From the NCBI GenBank assembly GCA_028551475.1, contig CM052361.1, positions 15,255,274 through 15,319,273 of the forward strand: a DNA stretch of 64,000 nucleotides, written 5' to 3'. Positions 45,901 to 59,325 of the stretch are shown piece by piece. Every line of letters begins with the position of its first letter. Positions within the stretch are counted from its first letter, which is position 1. The DNA comes from Casuarina equisetifolia. Its lineage: Eukaryota > Streptophyta > Magnoliopsida > Fagales > Casuarinaceae. The translations under genes were made by a program, and so were the position numbers. The notes beneath the pieces were generated by a model. It was not told the origin of the DNA and made no database searches. It worked only from the letters and a program-made list of their open reading frames with translations.

Positions 45901-48900
45901 GTGATAATTCATGGCAAATGTGAAATTTAGTTACTGTACTTTTTGTCTTACCAAGCATCTGTGTTGTCCAAATTAGGATGGTATGTAGTAGTCAGGAATA
46001 TTTACTTGTAAGACATGTTTAAAGTTAGGCTTTGGAGTAAGTCTTATAATTTCAATGGTTAGGACTTTGAAGAGTTTGACAAGTGATATGTAGGATCTGT
46101 CACGTTTGCAGGAAAGCCTTGTGTCCATTACAGGGTATTATCTATCTGATGAAGGACTGATTTCAGAGCACTAGCTCCCCTATCCATCCTTTGAGAGAAA
46201 ATATGGTCCTTAAAACAAAACTAAGTAAATACTGTTTGCTGGAAATAGAAGGACCTTGAGGTTCTAATCTCTTTTGTCATATTTAGAAGGAATAATGCCT
46301 CATCGAATAAGTTGGAACATGGAGCCTCTTCATAATAGTTGAGGAATAGGAGCGGCAAATAATTATATTTGCAGAAATAGACACAGATGTGGACATGGAA
46401 GGATAATTCTTGATCATAAACAAAGTTCTCCTGCTATGTTGAAATACTTGTACCAGCGTTTGCTTGTATTGTTGTGTGTTTTCTGGCGGTGACATACTTA
46501 TAAAAGGTGAAAAAGAAAATCATTTAACATTTAACGTCTTTTGGTTTAGTTATGTTTGAAGTTGATTTGTATGGTAAGTGTGCCACAGTGTCATGCACTG
46601 AGTCGATTTGTTTGGTGAGCATGACAACACTTTCATACTTTCTATTCTTCTCCCCCACCCACCCCAAGACTTGCTGTCACTTCTTTTTTTTATTGGTTAA
46701 CTGATGATACTAATGATACTAATGATACTAATGATACTAATGATACTAATGATAAGTTTCACGCTCCATAGACTTTTTCGTATGTAGATTCTTAGTATTT
46801 TCTGGTTATGGTAACTGGGCCACTCTTCTCTCACATTTATTGTTAGTAATGTGAATCAATTAATATGCATCTCTCGGCATTCAGAGGTTATATTCATGAG
46901 ATGAGGCAAAGGATAATGGTTAGGGCATGTGTGGTTTGGTTGGCATGTTTTCTAGATATATAGTTTGCTGGTATTGTTTCACAGGTTCATTATGAGAATC
47001 TAAACTTCATTGGGCACTAGATTATGGTACAAGTGTACCGTTGTTGTCAAGAAAGATGGGCATGGTGTTGTGAGGAAATTGTTGTTGGCATAGTGTTAAG
47101 GCATGAGAGTTTTCACGCAGCCAACTGAAGTAGTTGAGACTAGATCTTGGGAAGTTGTTTTCTTAGGTGAGTAGCATTTTTAGTTTTCATTCCTTGGCCT
47201 CTTGTTCGTTGCTTGTTACACAAATGAGATGATAGGTGAACTGAAGTTACCTACAGGTGTACCTGATTTCATGGGAAGTATGGAATTCCTCACTGTTTTC
47301 AAGAAAAAGGAAAAATAAAAGAAGAAAAGGCTGGAAGATTAAACATTGAGAATAATGATTTGGCACATACTCTTCCACATTTTTTAGGCTGTGAAATTCA
47401 TTCTGCAAAATATTTTGAAGAAAAAATTCTTGTGAATAAAATTTTAAGTTCTGAAAATTCAATTGTTTCAAAGATCCCAATGTCACGGGTATACTTACAT
47501 ATTAGAAAAATTTATCACATTTTCTTGGTTTTGTTGGTTCTGTGCTCCATATTCTAGTGAAACAGTTTGGGCCAAATGAGCTTTTAGTTCCTCCTTTTCA
47601 TTCATGAACTATGGTGAATTACAGCGTAGCAGTCGGGCATTACTGTGGTGTTGGAACTTGCTAATTTTGAATATGAATATGTTCAAGTCATTGCTTTTGA
47701 CTTAAGTGATTGTGAAGATTCTCCTGGCTTTATTTGCTATGATCCCCAGCCATATGTTTTTACTGAATCTTTTCCAATAATGTGTACTTCCATTTCACTC
47801 TGCTTGCTGAAAATTTGGTATCTAAAGTTTTATTGCACTAGGATATTTATCTTTCTAAATGTTTTAGAAGGGATCTTTAGCTAACATTCAGGGCAACAGT
47901 GGTTTTCAGTGTGGTTAGCAGTTGAATTGTGCTTGTACCAACTTGTTCTAATTAATATTCTAAAGATATTTGGTATTCTGTCTATATTTTGATAAAAATG
48001 TTTTTTCTCTCCAAATTATCAGCCTATTTGCTATTCTCTATTAGAAGTTTAGATTGGCTTACAGTTGGGTGGCTAAATTTAGAATATGTTGCAATGTCTC
48101 CCTCCAAAATGAGATGTTAATTGAATGGAAATTCAACATGCGTGCTGCATGTGGCAATGAGAGCCATGATCTGCCACATCACTTTTGATCTGTTTTTAAC
48201 ATGTGCTAAGGTTGATTGGGAGAGGAAAAGGCAACATGTGGCATAACATATTTCAGCAGCTTAAGGAGTGGTTTAATATTTTGTTCAGATAAGTTATCTT
48301 TGGACTTTTGACCATTCTCTTGGCTTTTCTGTGAGCGTTAGTAGTTGATACTATCTGTTGCTTTGATAAGCAATCAAAGTGAACCATCCTTTTAGATACA
48401 TCCTTCTGATGAACTTGTGACTGACTGCTATTCTGGCAGTGGAGGCAGAGAGGGTGTGGGTGTAGCTGTGAGGACGTTATGCTGCATCTGGGACATGTTG
48501 TTGAGTGTGGTTTGTCCAGGAAGGCATATTTCAGTAGCTTAAGGCGTAGTGTAATTTCTGTTTCAGATGCATTACTTTTGGACTTGTGGCCATTTCCTTG
48601 GCTTTTCCGTGAGTGTTAGTGGTTGATACTATCTGTTGCCTGATAAGCAATCAAAATAAACCGTCCTTCTAGATACATCCTGCAGATGAACTTGTGACTT
48701 GACTGTTATTCCTGCAATGGAGCCAGGGAGTGTGTGGCTGTGAGGACTTGTGATGCATCTGGGACACGCTGTTGAGTGTGGTTTTTCTGGGAAAAGACTG
48801 GACAAAGGCAATGCTGTAGCTTAGGCACATGCCCTATCCTCAAGGAGAGTAGTGCATGTGATCCTGACAGCTGTGAAAAGTGCATGAAGGTCCAAGTTGG

Positions 48901-51900
48901 TGAGTGAGAGGTTGAGATTGTGGTGGTAATGGGAATGGTCTCTGGAGCTGTTGCCTGGTTTTTTATAGTGGGGTTTTGGGGTGCAGTGGTCTTTGAAGTA
49001 GAGGAGCAAGGCTGCTGGAAGTAAGAGGTTTTGTTGTTGGTCACTGCTGTTAGGTATTCTCCTTTGTTGCTGAATTTGAACCTAGGCTACAGAAAAATTA
49101 TTTTTTGGCAATATCATGAAGATGGGTTGTTTTCTCCATTAGTACCTGTTCTTTTTGGTTTCTTGATTCTTTAGAAATGTGTACTTTTTCCTACCATTTT
49201 AGCTTAATGCTGTTAGTAACTATACATCTGGAATGTTAAGAAATTTTTAACAATGGAGAACAGCAGCAGTTTCTATGATAAGGATCAGATTGGTGCCAGT
49301 GGTGACATTAGAATACTAATACGAAGAAGAGAGTGTTTTTGAGGTTTGAGTTAGTGAGATGTATGATTGATTTACTCTATCTAGCGTCAGATGGTAGCTG
49401 TTCCTGGTTGGAAATTTGAGCTAGTTTTTCATTCAGCTATTGTATTCTTTCCTCTGTTTCTTTCCATGATTAATAATGACTGCGGTTGAAGAGAGGCTCT
49501 AAGCTGGCATCGAGTTCTTTAACATGAATAGCAATTCCTATAGAAGTAATCTGGACATGTGACTGTCCTAGTTGGTGCATAAACAATGTATGTGCCATAA
49601 TTTCTGTCGGATGTAGTGATGGACTGAATGGAGCAGGACAATGCTATAAATTCATTGAGGGGACTTAGCTGATGCAGTCAAAAGTTTAATGTGGAATCAC
49701 CATTGTGGTTCTTTTTGGGGGGTTTGGGGATATAATCTAACTTTTATGTTTATATCATCGATGTTTTTGGTTCTTTTTTCTCTTACTGAATAGTTTGGAC
49801 TTCTTGAGAAACACAGTCGCATGAGTTAGAAGTCTGATATCTTTAGAGGATTTTTGGGAATTTGATTTGTAGCAAGCTTTGTGAATTGTTTGAAGAAGTT
49901 CCGGTACACTGATTTCTTGTAGGCTATGTTCCTTGAAAGCTTAAAAATGTGCTTTGTAAGATCTTGCATTTGCTACTTTATTCATGTTGTGACAGGCTGC
50001 ATTAAGTTCCAAATTCATGAAATGAATAAATTTGTTTTAAATTTTTTCCATTTTTAAATCTTCGTAACTTCATCTATAGAAATGGACATGTGACACAATA
50101 ACATGTGCAATAGTGGATTATACATTCCTCATTCATAATGCTGTTGTTGATTTTCGGCTTCTGGAATTGTAAAAATTTCTCATGCAAATGCTGCACTAAG
50201 AAAAAGCATGCTTAGAATTTTATATTCAGGCATGTATGGCTGGATGACATTGGTTGAAACATTTGTTGTTTGATCAGTAATTTCACACTTCCTGATTGTT
50301 GTACCATGTTAAGATGTGGTACGACTGAGCATACCAATTTGATATCCGTAGTCATAGCTGCTCATTATGTGGCTGAAAAAATTTAGAGATTTTCCTATTT
50401 CTTGTCTGATAGAAATTTGATTGTCAAGGGCAAATTGTCTAACTGAAGTAAATTTTTGCATGTGTAATCAAGACTATTGCCGATAACAAGTTTTCATGAG
50501 GGTGCCTTAGCTGTTTCTCGATCAGTTTGTTCAGTGTCTTTGTGTCACGTTTAGGGTTTTTCAATAGACAAGTTCGTCCTTAAAGCCTTTCACTTCCAAA
50601 TTGTTTTGTGTAATCTATTTCTATCATGTAACTGTGTTTTTCACCTTCATGTCAGTGGCATTGTTTTATCATTCATTAAGATTTATCATTGTACCATGGT
50701 TTGTACCATGCTTGTTTCAAATCGTTGTCACACTTACAGGCTCGATATTAAGTTCTCAATTGTTTTTATCACTTCATACTCTTCTTTTCTTTGTTGGCCA
50801 AAATACATTTTTGGTCCTTTTCTTCTAGGCCTAATTAAAGGAGGATCAATTCAAAATGAGGTCAGCATGTGTTTTGTGCTATGAAATTTAACTGAGAATT
50901 TAGGGAACAATTCAATTTTAACTCAAGTAGGCCTTGATCTCAATCAAATTCCTGCAATTCTGTTTTGATTATATGGCGTCAGCCACCATTTTACTTATGA
51001 AACCATAATATCAGCTATCCCCTTGAAGTTACAAGTTTTTCATGCATATCAACATGATTTGCGAAGGTTACTTTGAAATCTTCGAATTAATTTTCTGGAT
51101 CCTTAAATGAATTAGGAATTATTATAAGATGTCATGAAGTCCCTATGGTAAAAAGTTTCTAACAACCATGTCTGGCCAAAGAAATTCCTGCTGATTTAGA
51201 AGTTTCTCAGAACACTTAGTGTGCTTCTTTCTTAAGTTAAATTTTATGAACTAAAAGCATCATGTCCCAGGGGAAATGTTGTTCATCCAGAAGTATATGA
51301 TTTATGTATTTGGGGAACGTTTATACATAGTGAAACACTTATACCGTTTTGTGTAATACGGTTGTCAAGGTCCAGAGGGCGCATGCCTGCATGCACACCA
51401 CAAACACACACCCACCCACACACGAATAATAATTTTGTGTTCATTTAGAGAATTTACCTTTTCTATTCAGTCAGCTTTGAAGTTAATGACCATTTCATTG
51501 TATTGATGTTGACGACAGTAACACTCAACTAATTGGTTGGTGTACTTCAGTTTTCTGACATCCCACTTAATGAATCCAATGAGCATTTTTGTACCTTCTG
51601 TAGTAAATAGTGTTTTACAACCAAGGTTTGTTAATTCTTTTATCCCTCTTGTTGGTGTAATGGCATCAGGAAATCAGCAGGGATCTTCCGTAATTGATGA
51701 GCTGCAAGATCAGGAAAATGTACTTAAGATATGTATTGAGCAACTTGAGAGTGCGGAAGCAATTAGGGCTACGCTGATTTCCCAGCTTAAAGAAGCACTT
51801 CTGGACCAGGTATTCTTATCATAACCATATCACTACAATCTTAACTACTCTTTCTCTAACTGCTTACTGATCAACTAATTTTTCAGGAATCAAAGCTGGA

Positions 51901-54900
51901 ACTTATTCACACTCAGTTGCAAGTAAGAATAAGTATCATGCCTTTCTCTGCTCCTTAGAATTGATTGCTTCTCCTAAAAGCTGCTTTGAAAAGAAAGATT
52001 TTCGATGTCGAGTGCTGTTTTACTTGCCATGTTATTTTTAATCTTTGTATCAAAAGATGGTGGGGAACTGCAAGTAGGCCATGAAGTTTGATTTTTACAA
52101 AGTTCAGCCACGTGCTTGGAGGCTTGCTGCAAAAGTCTCTTCTTTCTTTCTGCAAATCTCTTTATATCTCTTTATCAGTCCCTCTCTTTTACTGACCAAG
52201 CATTTTGATTTGCTTATTCCTCTTTGTTTTTGGTGCCGGTTGTGTTCCATTTAATCCCCATTATGCTTAAGCAATAATTAACTTGGTTGAAATTATAGTA
52301 ATTATTTTTAGAAGATAAGATAAGAGATGTTGTGCTACATTATTTATGTATATATGTCATTTACTGCCAATGGACTTCAGACAAAGTGCCTGTTTAATGA
52401 AATGCTTTAGATGACTTTAAGTGGGTAAAAGTGAATTTTGATGGGAGCCTTCCTTCTTTGGGTGTTTGGTGACCAAATGGTTACCATTGGGCCTCGTTGT
52501 TTGATAAAAGTGATTCACTGCATTAGCATGATTTGGCGCTTACTGAAAACGTGCTGTCGAGGGCGATGGTGCACTGTTATGAAAACTGATGCCGACACTA
52601 AATGTCTTCTGCTTTTCACATCAAAAGCTTTGGAAGGGGAAGTCACAGGTTGATCTTTTGTAGGTTCCTGAGTTGATAAACCACAGAATAAAAACCATAA
52701 TCTGTTTCAGTAATCACCTAGTTTTGTAGTTTCAAGTGTAGAAAATGGTTATCCGGTGTGACACTTTCATTCCAAGAACCGGGGTTGTTCCAGCGTTGCG
52801 CCCTTTTTAACTGCCAGATGACATTTTCTTTTGTTGCACCAATAGTAATTCTCTCCCTGAGTCTCTTTTCACACTTTTGGTTGTTTTTACAATTGGGAGT
52901 CTAAACAGTTAAAAGTTACTCCACAGTGAAGAAAAAGTTTATAGTGTTTTACTTCTGTAATTTTTCATCCTCACCATGAAATTTGTGTTTTTACAAAAAG
53001 ATTTTAGTGTTGATAATATAAGGATATATTTGGAAAAACAACCGTAAAGGTGGTGGTTTTAAAGCATTAATATTCCTCCTTTCCTCTTTTTTTGTTTTTT
53101 ATGGTTGCATACGAAGAGTGTATCTACACAGATACCTCATTCAAAGCAACCTGTTGATGTAATTAAAGTAAATATATCTAACATCTATCTTGAAATGTTT
53201 GATTTGCTTCACAATAATAAAGAAATTTTATTAGGCTGCCTTATGTTAACTGGCCAATCCTCTCTTCTGATCCTTATTCATCCTGTATTCTCACATTTTC
53301 TTTCTCTTGTTTTTTAGTTTGTCCACTCTTCATTTACAAATCCATGCACATGCTCTTTCCTCTCTTCAAAGTGGATAAATTTAGTAAAGGGTGATAATAT
53401 GTATCTATGATTTAGCGAGAGTAATGATATCTAATACCAATGCATGGTAATTTGATCAATGCTATGTATTATATCTAATAATGAGTACGACCACTTCACT
53501 TTCATAGTTGTAATTATTTAAGAAATAGTATTCTTAACTTCCTAATAATTTGTAGATTAAAATTCAATGAAAGGATGTACACTTCATTAATGGTCGCAAT
53601 GCCTTGGCTTGTGGTACAAGTTTAGGTTTAAGATGGAAGCAGGTGTGAGGTTTTAATGTTGGCTTGCCTGGAGAATACTGTGATCTCTGTGGAATACTGT
53701 GAACTTTCTCTTGAATAATTCTATCCACAGATGATTTAGTTATAAATAGTGAAACTTACAACCTCAATATTATTACCAATATTTTTATTTGATCCCCGAA
53801 AAAAAAAAAAGATTTTTTTAGTCAAGACTACCTGATCAAAAAAGTTCAATACTGATTTTCTATGTTTTTATTTTATAGGACCAGTAAATACCTTATTCAT
53901 TGTTAATGATTACATACGAAGCTGGGTTAAAGATGCGGCTTGACAAAAAGCAAAGGCTAATGAAATCCTGGAATTGCGTTTATTTCTTATGTGGAGGCTA
54001 CAGGCCACCCTTTTCGTTAATATGAGTTTTATTTTTAGGAAAAATCTGAATGAACTAGCTTGTGCAATGCTTCTAGATATAGCCTTGTGAGTTCATTTGC
54101 AAAAACTGTCTATACTAGTTAATAGTTGATACTTCCAATGCCAAGAGGGAGGAAAGAAAAATATGCTTTGATAAAAAAGTGATTTTGAGCCTTGAAATGC
54201 TAAAAATCGGTGCTTTGAGATGTCTCTTTAATACCAGCTTCGGCCACTTGCGTGTCAAGTACTATATCGTCTGATCTTATTCAGCAACAAATCTTTGCTA
54301 AGTTCTTGTGGTATCAATATTTAAAGTATGGAATTATTGTCTTTTGTTTTCATTTGAATACAGTAGAAGACTAATCTCACTTGATGCCTAATACATTTAA
54401 GTTTTAATCTGGCTGAGTGAGGAAAAGAAAGACTTAGTTTCCATGACCAGTTCCCTTTACAGTGGAAGTTTATTTTAAAATGTCAAACTTGTATAATTCT
54501 GGTTATACATGTCGTGGTATATATTGTGGTATTTAGAAACAAATGTCGTCATTAAAGTTGCATACCAACACAATTTTCTCTTACCAGACCTCAGCTGGAC
54601 CACTTTACCTGTGTATGAGTATTCTTTTCTGTTATTGGTTGTCCGTTATGAGTTTCTATAAACGATAATTTTAGTAGTTTCCCCAATACACAGTGTTCAC
54701 TCTTGCACAAGCATGCATGCATATGCACATTATAGGTCTCTTGGGCTCGGACACTCTATGCTAGAACCTGAGGCTTGTCATCAAGATCAGAACATGGATA
54801 TCTTTTTTAAGATATTGTAGGGTCTTTCAGAAAGGAAAATGAAATAAGGATATCATGCAACTTGCTTGTGTTTAGAATTGTACAGGATTGGTCTGTGCTA

Positions 54901-55892
54901 TACTTGTAATTGATAAATTATAAGTTTATCCAGTGCGTGTGCTATAAAATCATAATCGGTACACCATGCATTTATATTAAGTGACTACTTTTGCCACTAT
55001 GAAGACTGACATTGTGGCTGTGCAGGTTGCTCGGGTTCAGATTGAGCAAGCAAGTAACATTAGGAAGAGGCTAACATCACTATCTGTTCCTGGCCCCCCT
55101 GTCACCGTCATGAACCCAAAAACAGAGTCAACAAGGGCTGTTGAACAGAATCTGCTGCCACTTTATTCAACCAGCGTCCTCTCTCAGTCTGTTACACAAC
55201 CTATTGTTTCTTTTGCTCCTCTCAGAACTACTGAAGAAGAAAGCAAGAAAGCAGCAGCTGCTGCTGTTGCTGCTAAGCTTGCTGCTTCTACGTCCTCTGC
55301 ACAGATGCTTACCTCTGTTCTTTCTTCCCTTGTCGCCGAAGAAGCTGCCTCCATGAATGGTAGCCTAAATTCAACTGGATTTAGTTCAGGTCTATTCCCT
55401 CCTGAGAAACGGCCAAAACTTGAGAAACAAATATCCGTTTCTGATGTTAGTAGTTCTGATGTCAGCACCGCAACGTATTTTACCCCTCTTCCGCAGCAGT
55501 CACTGACTAACATGCCCCCTGCACCAGCATCTAGTGTGCAGCCCATTTCTCAGGCCAACCAGATGCAAAGTCCATTTGCTTCTCTACCACCACCACCTCC
55601 TCCACCACCCCCGTTATCCCCTGCAACTCAAACTGCAAATCAATTCGTCCAATCTGCTGGACTAGTTGTGATGCCGTATGGATACGGAGCCAACAATCTA
55701 CCACCTCCACCTCCTCTTCCTCCACATGTTGCAATGAGTTTGGCAAGGCCCGCACAGCCCCCAGGACAGCCGCAGCCTCAGCCTCAGCAACCACAGCAAC
55801 AGCCAGGCACGGGAGGATTCTACAGGCCGCCAGGTATTGGGTTCTATGGGCAAAGCCATCAGCCAACAACACCACCGGTACATCGGCAGTGA
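40150..55892 (+). CDS. CID-domain protein, RPRD1/Rtt103-like, binds RNA polymerase II CTD
   Basis: Seven exons: 40150-40228, 43438-43685, 45418-45570, 45665-45821, 51670-51809, 51887-51922, 55026-55892. They total 1680 nt, that is 559 codons plus stop, all phases compatible. Residues 1-130 form the CTD-interacting domain ([68 protein letters not shown]). A predicted coiled coil follows (residues ~160-270: [38 protein letters not shown]). The long last exon has an Ala-rich helix and then a Pro/Gln-rich, low-complexity tail with PPPPPPPPP and [12 protein letters not shown]. This matches plant ENTH/VHS-type CID proteins (Arabidopsis At5g10060 type) and animal RPRD1, which bind phosphorylated CTD and recruit CTD phosphatase. 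Acts in the nucleus. The first ATG is chosen because homologues start there. Confidence 0.93.
40229..43437 (+). other. CID gene intron 1, with CT microsatellites
   Basis: A 3.2-kb intron with two long CT repeats (41201-41240, 42926-42952), a CTT-like run at 40508-40525, and AT-rich sequence. No exon or element recognised. Confidence 0.7.
46705..46754 (+). repeat. (TGATACTAA)5.5 minisatellite
   Basis: Five perfect 9-bp units plus a partial. Each contains TACTAAT, which resembles the splicing branch-point consensus, so the array gives six near-consensus branch sites in a row. It is nearly 5 kb from the acceptor, so use in splicing is unlikely. Confidence 0.9.
48247..48795 (+). repeat. Tandem duplication, two ~275-bp units, in CID intron 4
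   Basis: Units at 48247-48524 and 48525-48795 share blocks CATATTTCAG.AGCTTAAGG, GTTGATACTATCTGTTGC and GATGAACTTGTGACT in the same order with about 10-15% difference. Period 278 bp. The open frames on either strand here do not follow the unit and look like chance. Confidence 0.85.
51923..55025 (+). other. CID gene intron 6, with a possible LINE RNase H scrap
   Basis: A 3.1-kb intron, AT-rich. Near 52417-52470 the plus strand reads [16 protein letters not shown], which resembles the RNase H-like segment (KVNFDGS) at the 3' end of plant LINEs, but the similarity stops after about 16 residues. Nothing else was identified. Confidence 0.4.
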
Positions 55893-56790
55893 GTTTCTGT
55901 TGAAATAATTGGCCAATATATTTTCTGGGACTCTTCAGTACCTGGATCAGGGGCAAAAGCATCAATGCCAAAACCTTGGCTGTAAGAGGCTCTGTGTTAT
56001 TATGTAAATCATTAGAAAGTTAGTGATGTCTTCTAGACTTGAATCTGAAATCCTGCACACACGCCCTTTAACTTTTCAAATCTTCCCAACCCAAATAGTG
56101 CCCCGGGTCCTTTGATGCCTCCGCAACTGAGAAGTAGTTACTTGATACTGAGACAAAATTATAGATGTTCTCAAGTACCTCGCTGCAATCTGTTGACTAC
56201 ATTTGGCATCGAGGCTATAAGCAAGAAGCTGAGAACTCTCTACTTGTGGGTGGGCCCTGCTTAGCTGCCACCAATTTTGACTAAACAACTGTACGAGTCA
56301 CCTTTCATGGATGCAGCCCCTGGGAAATGGCGTTCCGAACTTCAGCGTGCATATGAATGGTGTCTTCTCAGTTAGAATGCCCCAAGGAAAATGACTTGAT
56401 TAAAATGGTAGCTACTGTAATTTTATGATGTGGTTGGTGGTGGGTAATCGAGTGAGCCTGGGCATAAATTGAGGTTTTATATTATCACTAGAAAAAGAAA
56501 AAAGTAGGAATCGCCCCCAGTAGAGAACCATGTAACAAGGTTCTGTAGTCAGCGGTTTGGTAGTAGGGAGCTGTTTGACATTTGAAGCTGCAAGCACTGC
56601 TGCAGATCTGAGGGATATTCTACACAAAGACGTCGCATGCCTCTTTATCCATCACTGCTTTGCAACCTCTGTGTAGGCAAAAAGAAAGGGCTCCGTCCTT
56701 CCACAAGAGGTGCAAATCCAAGCGTTCTATACGATCTCGACAGTGCCCATACAATAAAGCACGAAAGAAAGCGTCCTATTTTAGTATTTC
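55893..56790 (+). terminator. CID gene 3' UTR with poly(A) signal
   Basis: After the stop at 55890-55892 there is about 860 bp of moderately balanced sequence without introns, then AATAAA at 56753-56758. That is the best near-upstream element for cleavage and polyadenylation within 20-30 bp. Antisense open frames here and over the last exon are shadows. Confidence 0.6.
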
Positions 56791-58244
56791 TTGGGGGCAA
56801 CAGTTAGACGAGAATGGAATAATACACGTCAAGGTGTAACGGGAGTACGTTTTGGTCATGACGTGCCTCTCGTATAAAATATAAGCACAGTTGCTCTCCT
56901 TAGTTATTAGGGCCCTGGACCTTAGGAACCTTACTTTATGGGCATGGTTAACAAGCTTCTTCGTTATTTCGGAAAGGATTACTGAACTTTACGGCAGGTG
57001 TATTACCGCTGACGTGTAAATTACAAGATTTTGGTAATTTCATGTTTTTTTTTCTCGTGATGAATAATCTTATGTTGCCTAGTTAATTAGAGAAGCGGAA
57101 ACCTTTGTAATTGCTTAGACTTGTAATCGTAATCGATGAAATAAAAAATTGCAGGGTACAAAGAATGATTATGAGCGTTCTGCTAAGGGAAGAAGAAGAA
57201 GAAAAAAAAAAAGGGGGGGGGTGGGGGGGGTGGTGGGGAGCTGAAAAGAAAGAGCACGTTGAAAGTGTACCAAATAGCAAAACGATAGATTGGTTAGGAA
57301 AAGAACAAAATCTGTCTAAGAAGACAGGCAATCGTAGAAATCCTTGGGAAAAGACACTCCGTGGAGGAAAATATGGACGTCCCAGCAACAACATTCTGAA
57401 AGAATTTGGGGACTTTCATCCCTCTTAAGTACACCTCCTTCATGTTTGTCCAGATATATTGCAATGTATACAAAATGAAGAGAAAATCAACGGTGACATG
57501 TAGGTCTCGTATGAGAAAAAGAAGAAAAGAAAGAAGTAGAAAAGTAGAGAGACATGTAGAATCGCGTAGAACATTTTAAAGAGCTTAAAATATCTCTAAT
57601 CATTATTCAAAAGAATAAAAAGGTGTGGGGAACAACTTCTAGAGTTAGTTAACTTCCCCAAAAATAGGGGCTCACTCCTCATAGTATCCAATAAAAAAGC
57701 GTGTAAGAAAGTGATGTAAGATGACTTACATGCAAGGTGAGTGAAGAAAAAGTGGTTCTACCGTTGTAAGAAGTTTGTAAAATAATGTATAGCCTTGTCT
57801 TTATTTGATCTTGTAAAACGTTGTTGCGTTTAAACCCTTAATCTTCTCCTGGATTGCCCTGGAAGTCGCTGGATGGAAGGCTGCATCCATGCACACTTGC
57901 ACTCATTTGTGGTTGGCAGACTTGCGAGTGGTACACAAACATCCGTCCCCCATCGCTTGGTTCCTTGTCCCTCTGGTATAGCTCTGGGTATTGTTGGAGA
58001 CATCCATTGCTAATGGATTAGTAGCTCTTGCTTCTTGCTTCTTGCTTTTGTTGCAGTTGTCTAAGATAGCTTGCGGCGTGGGAAAGTTCTATTCACCCCC
58101 TATGGTAAGTGTGGGCAGATCTGCACAACTATAGAGGTTCCATCAAACTTCTTTAGATTGGTGATATGGAAGATCAGATGAATTTTGGAGCTTGTTTGCA
58201 TCTTGCCTTATGCGTTTTTCTATTTGGAATGGACCGTAGACTTG
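56791..58244. other. Intergenic sequence before the plastid insertion
   Basis: No gene recognised. A GAA/poly-A stretch runs into a G-rich tract (57213-57238). Near 58025-58045 'gcttcttgcttcttgctttt' is a short local repeat. Confidence 0.5.
57213..57238 (+). repeat. G-rich tract, G-quadruplex-prone
   Basis: Runs of 8-9 G separated by single T, then GGTGGGG, preceded by an A-run. It meets the simple quadruplex rule on the plus strand. Confidence 0.75.
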
Positions 58245-59325
58245 CGGTTCCAAGTATTGCTCCCATTGGACTTCTTATATTAGGATATGGTTCAAATAAT
58301 AAATATTCCTTTTTAGGTGGTCTACGAGCTCCTGCTCAATCGATTAGTTATGAAATACCATTAACTCTATGTGTATTATTAATAGCTCTACATGTGATTC
58401 GTTGAAACATAAACTTTTCCCTATTCCTTTCTAGTCGTTATAGAAAAGGGGATAGACTAAATTGTATTATAGATAGTTATTCATTTTTTATTCATTATTT
58501 GGATTAATGAATTAAATTAAATAGTTATATGAGTGAAAGAAAACACCTATATAATATATATTTATATTCATAGAAAAATTATTGAGTCTCATCTTCGATG
58601 TATAAGAAAAATTAAAGGGTTAAACATAAATAAACAAAAGAGACTGTTTACTCCAAGATTGGTTGATTAATCATGTCATCCTAGCTTGAAGTGGGTTCAA
58701 AAAATCAACCATATTTTGTTTTCACTAAGTTTTGAATGTTAATCCATAAAGTGGAGGTTTTAGCAAAAATAAGTGGATGGTTAAAAAAGTCAAATTACAC
58801 AAAGGATTTGTAATAGAGATTATGTAATTTATCTCAAAGGACATTTAACATGATATAAAAGGAATACTACTTAGGGTTTTAAGTTAGTAGAAATGATTAG
58901 GCAATAGTCCCTTTGATTTCGATCCAAAGTATATTCATATCTACCAATTAAAATAAATGACTATTGGAAACAAGATAATCCTTTATTTTATAGATTCTCC
59001 TTTCTTTTTTCTTAGAATCCCTTTTTTCTTTTTCAGAAAAGAAAAAAGAATAAGAATTTAAAAAAATAGAAAGAATCTAATTACATATTCTTTTTCGTAA
59101 TTGAAAATGATGGGTTATTGATATTTGTACAAGGCCTTTGCTAGATTTGGAACCTATCTATCATCTATCCTATAAATATACCAAGATAAATAATACCAAC
59201 TAGGCCCTTAGATTTATTTATGGCTTTAGCGGAGCCATATGAGGTGAAAATCTCATGTACGATTCTGTAATACTGATGGTAACAATGTGATTATTACCAA
59301 CTAAGATTATCTAATAGTTAAAGTA
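58245..59325 (+). pseudogene. ndhA: Nuclear plastid DNA: ndhA exon 1 (3' part) and its group II intron
   Basis: From 58245 the plus strand encodes [20 protein letters not shown] and then [20 protein letters not shown], which is the plastid NADH dehydrogenase-like subunit A (proton-pumping NDH complex of thylakoids). Exon 1 ends at about 58391, and the intron begins ATGTGATTCG where plastid ndhA has GTGTGATTCG. The rest is the ndhA intron ending with domains V (59232-59267) and VI, and about 8 bp of exon 2 (ACGGTTGA). The copy is truncated at both ends and fused to unrelated nuclear sequence upstream, so it is a nuclear insertion (NUPT), not a working gene. Confidence 0.9.
59232..59267 (+). 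other. Group II intron domain V of the inserted ndhA intron
   Basis: The hairpin GAGCCATATGAGGTGAAAAT plus TCTCATGTACGATTCTG is the catalytic domain V of the ndhA intron. Two changes from the usual plastid sequence, CCGTATG to CCATATG and ACGGTTC to ACGATTC, are both G to A, one of them at a CpG. Confidence 0.8.

Larger units (their letters stand above)
45822..51669 (+). other. CID gene intron 4, 5.8 kb, with tandem duplications
   Basis: The longest intron. It contains the TACTAATGA array (46705-46754) and a 278-bp tandem duplication (48247-48795). The rest is AT-rich with no recognised coding domain. Confidence 0.75.

Noticed and set aside
52417-52470. Short LINE RNase H likeness in CID intron 6
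   Set aside because: Similarity covers only about 16 residues; too short to call an element.
55184-55971. Antisense open frames of 120 and 146 codons over the last CID exon
   Set aside because: They mirror the Pro/Ala/Gln-rich low-complexity coding sequence and have no family resemblance; typical shadows of GC-richer exons.
57111-57428. 105-codon frame with poly-Glu/Lys and Gly-rich part
   Set aside because: The frame is produced by GAA, A and G homopolymer runs; no sign of a protein family or gene structure.
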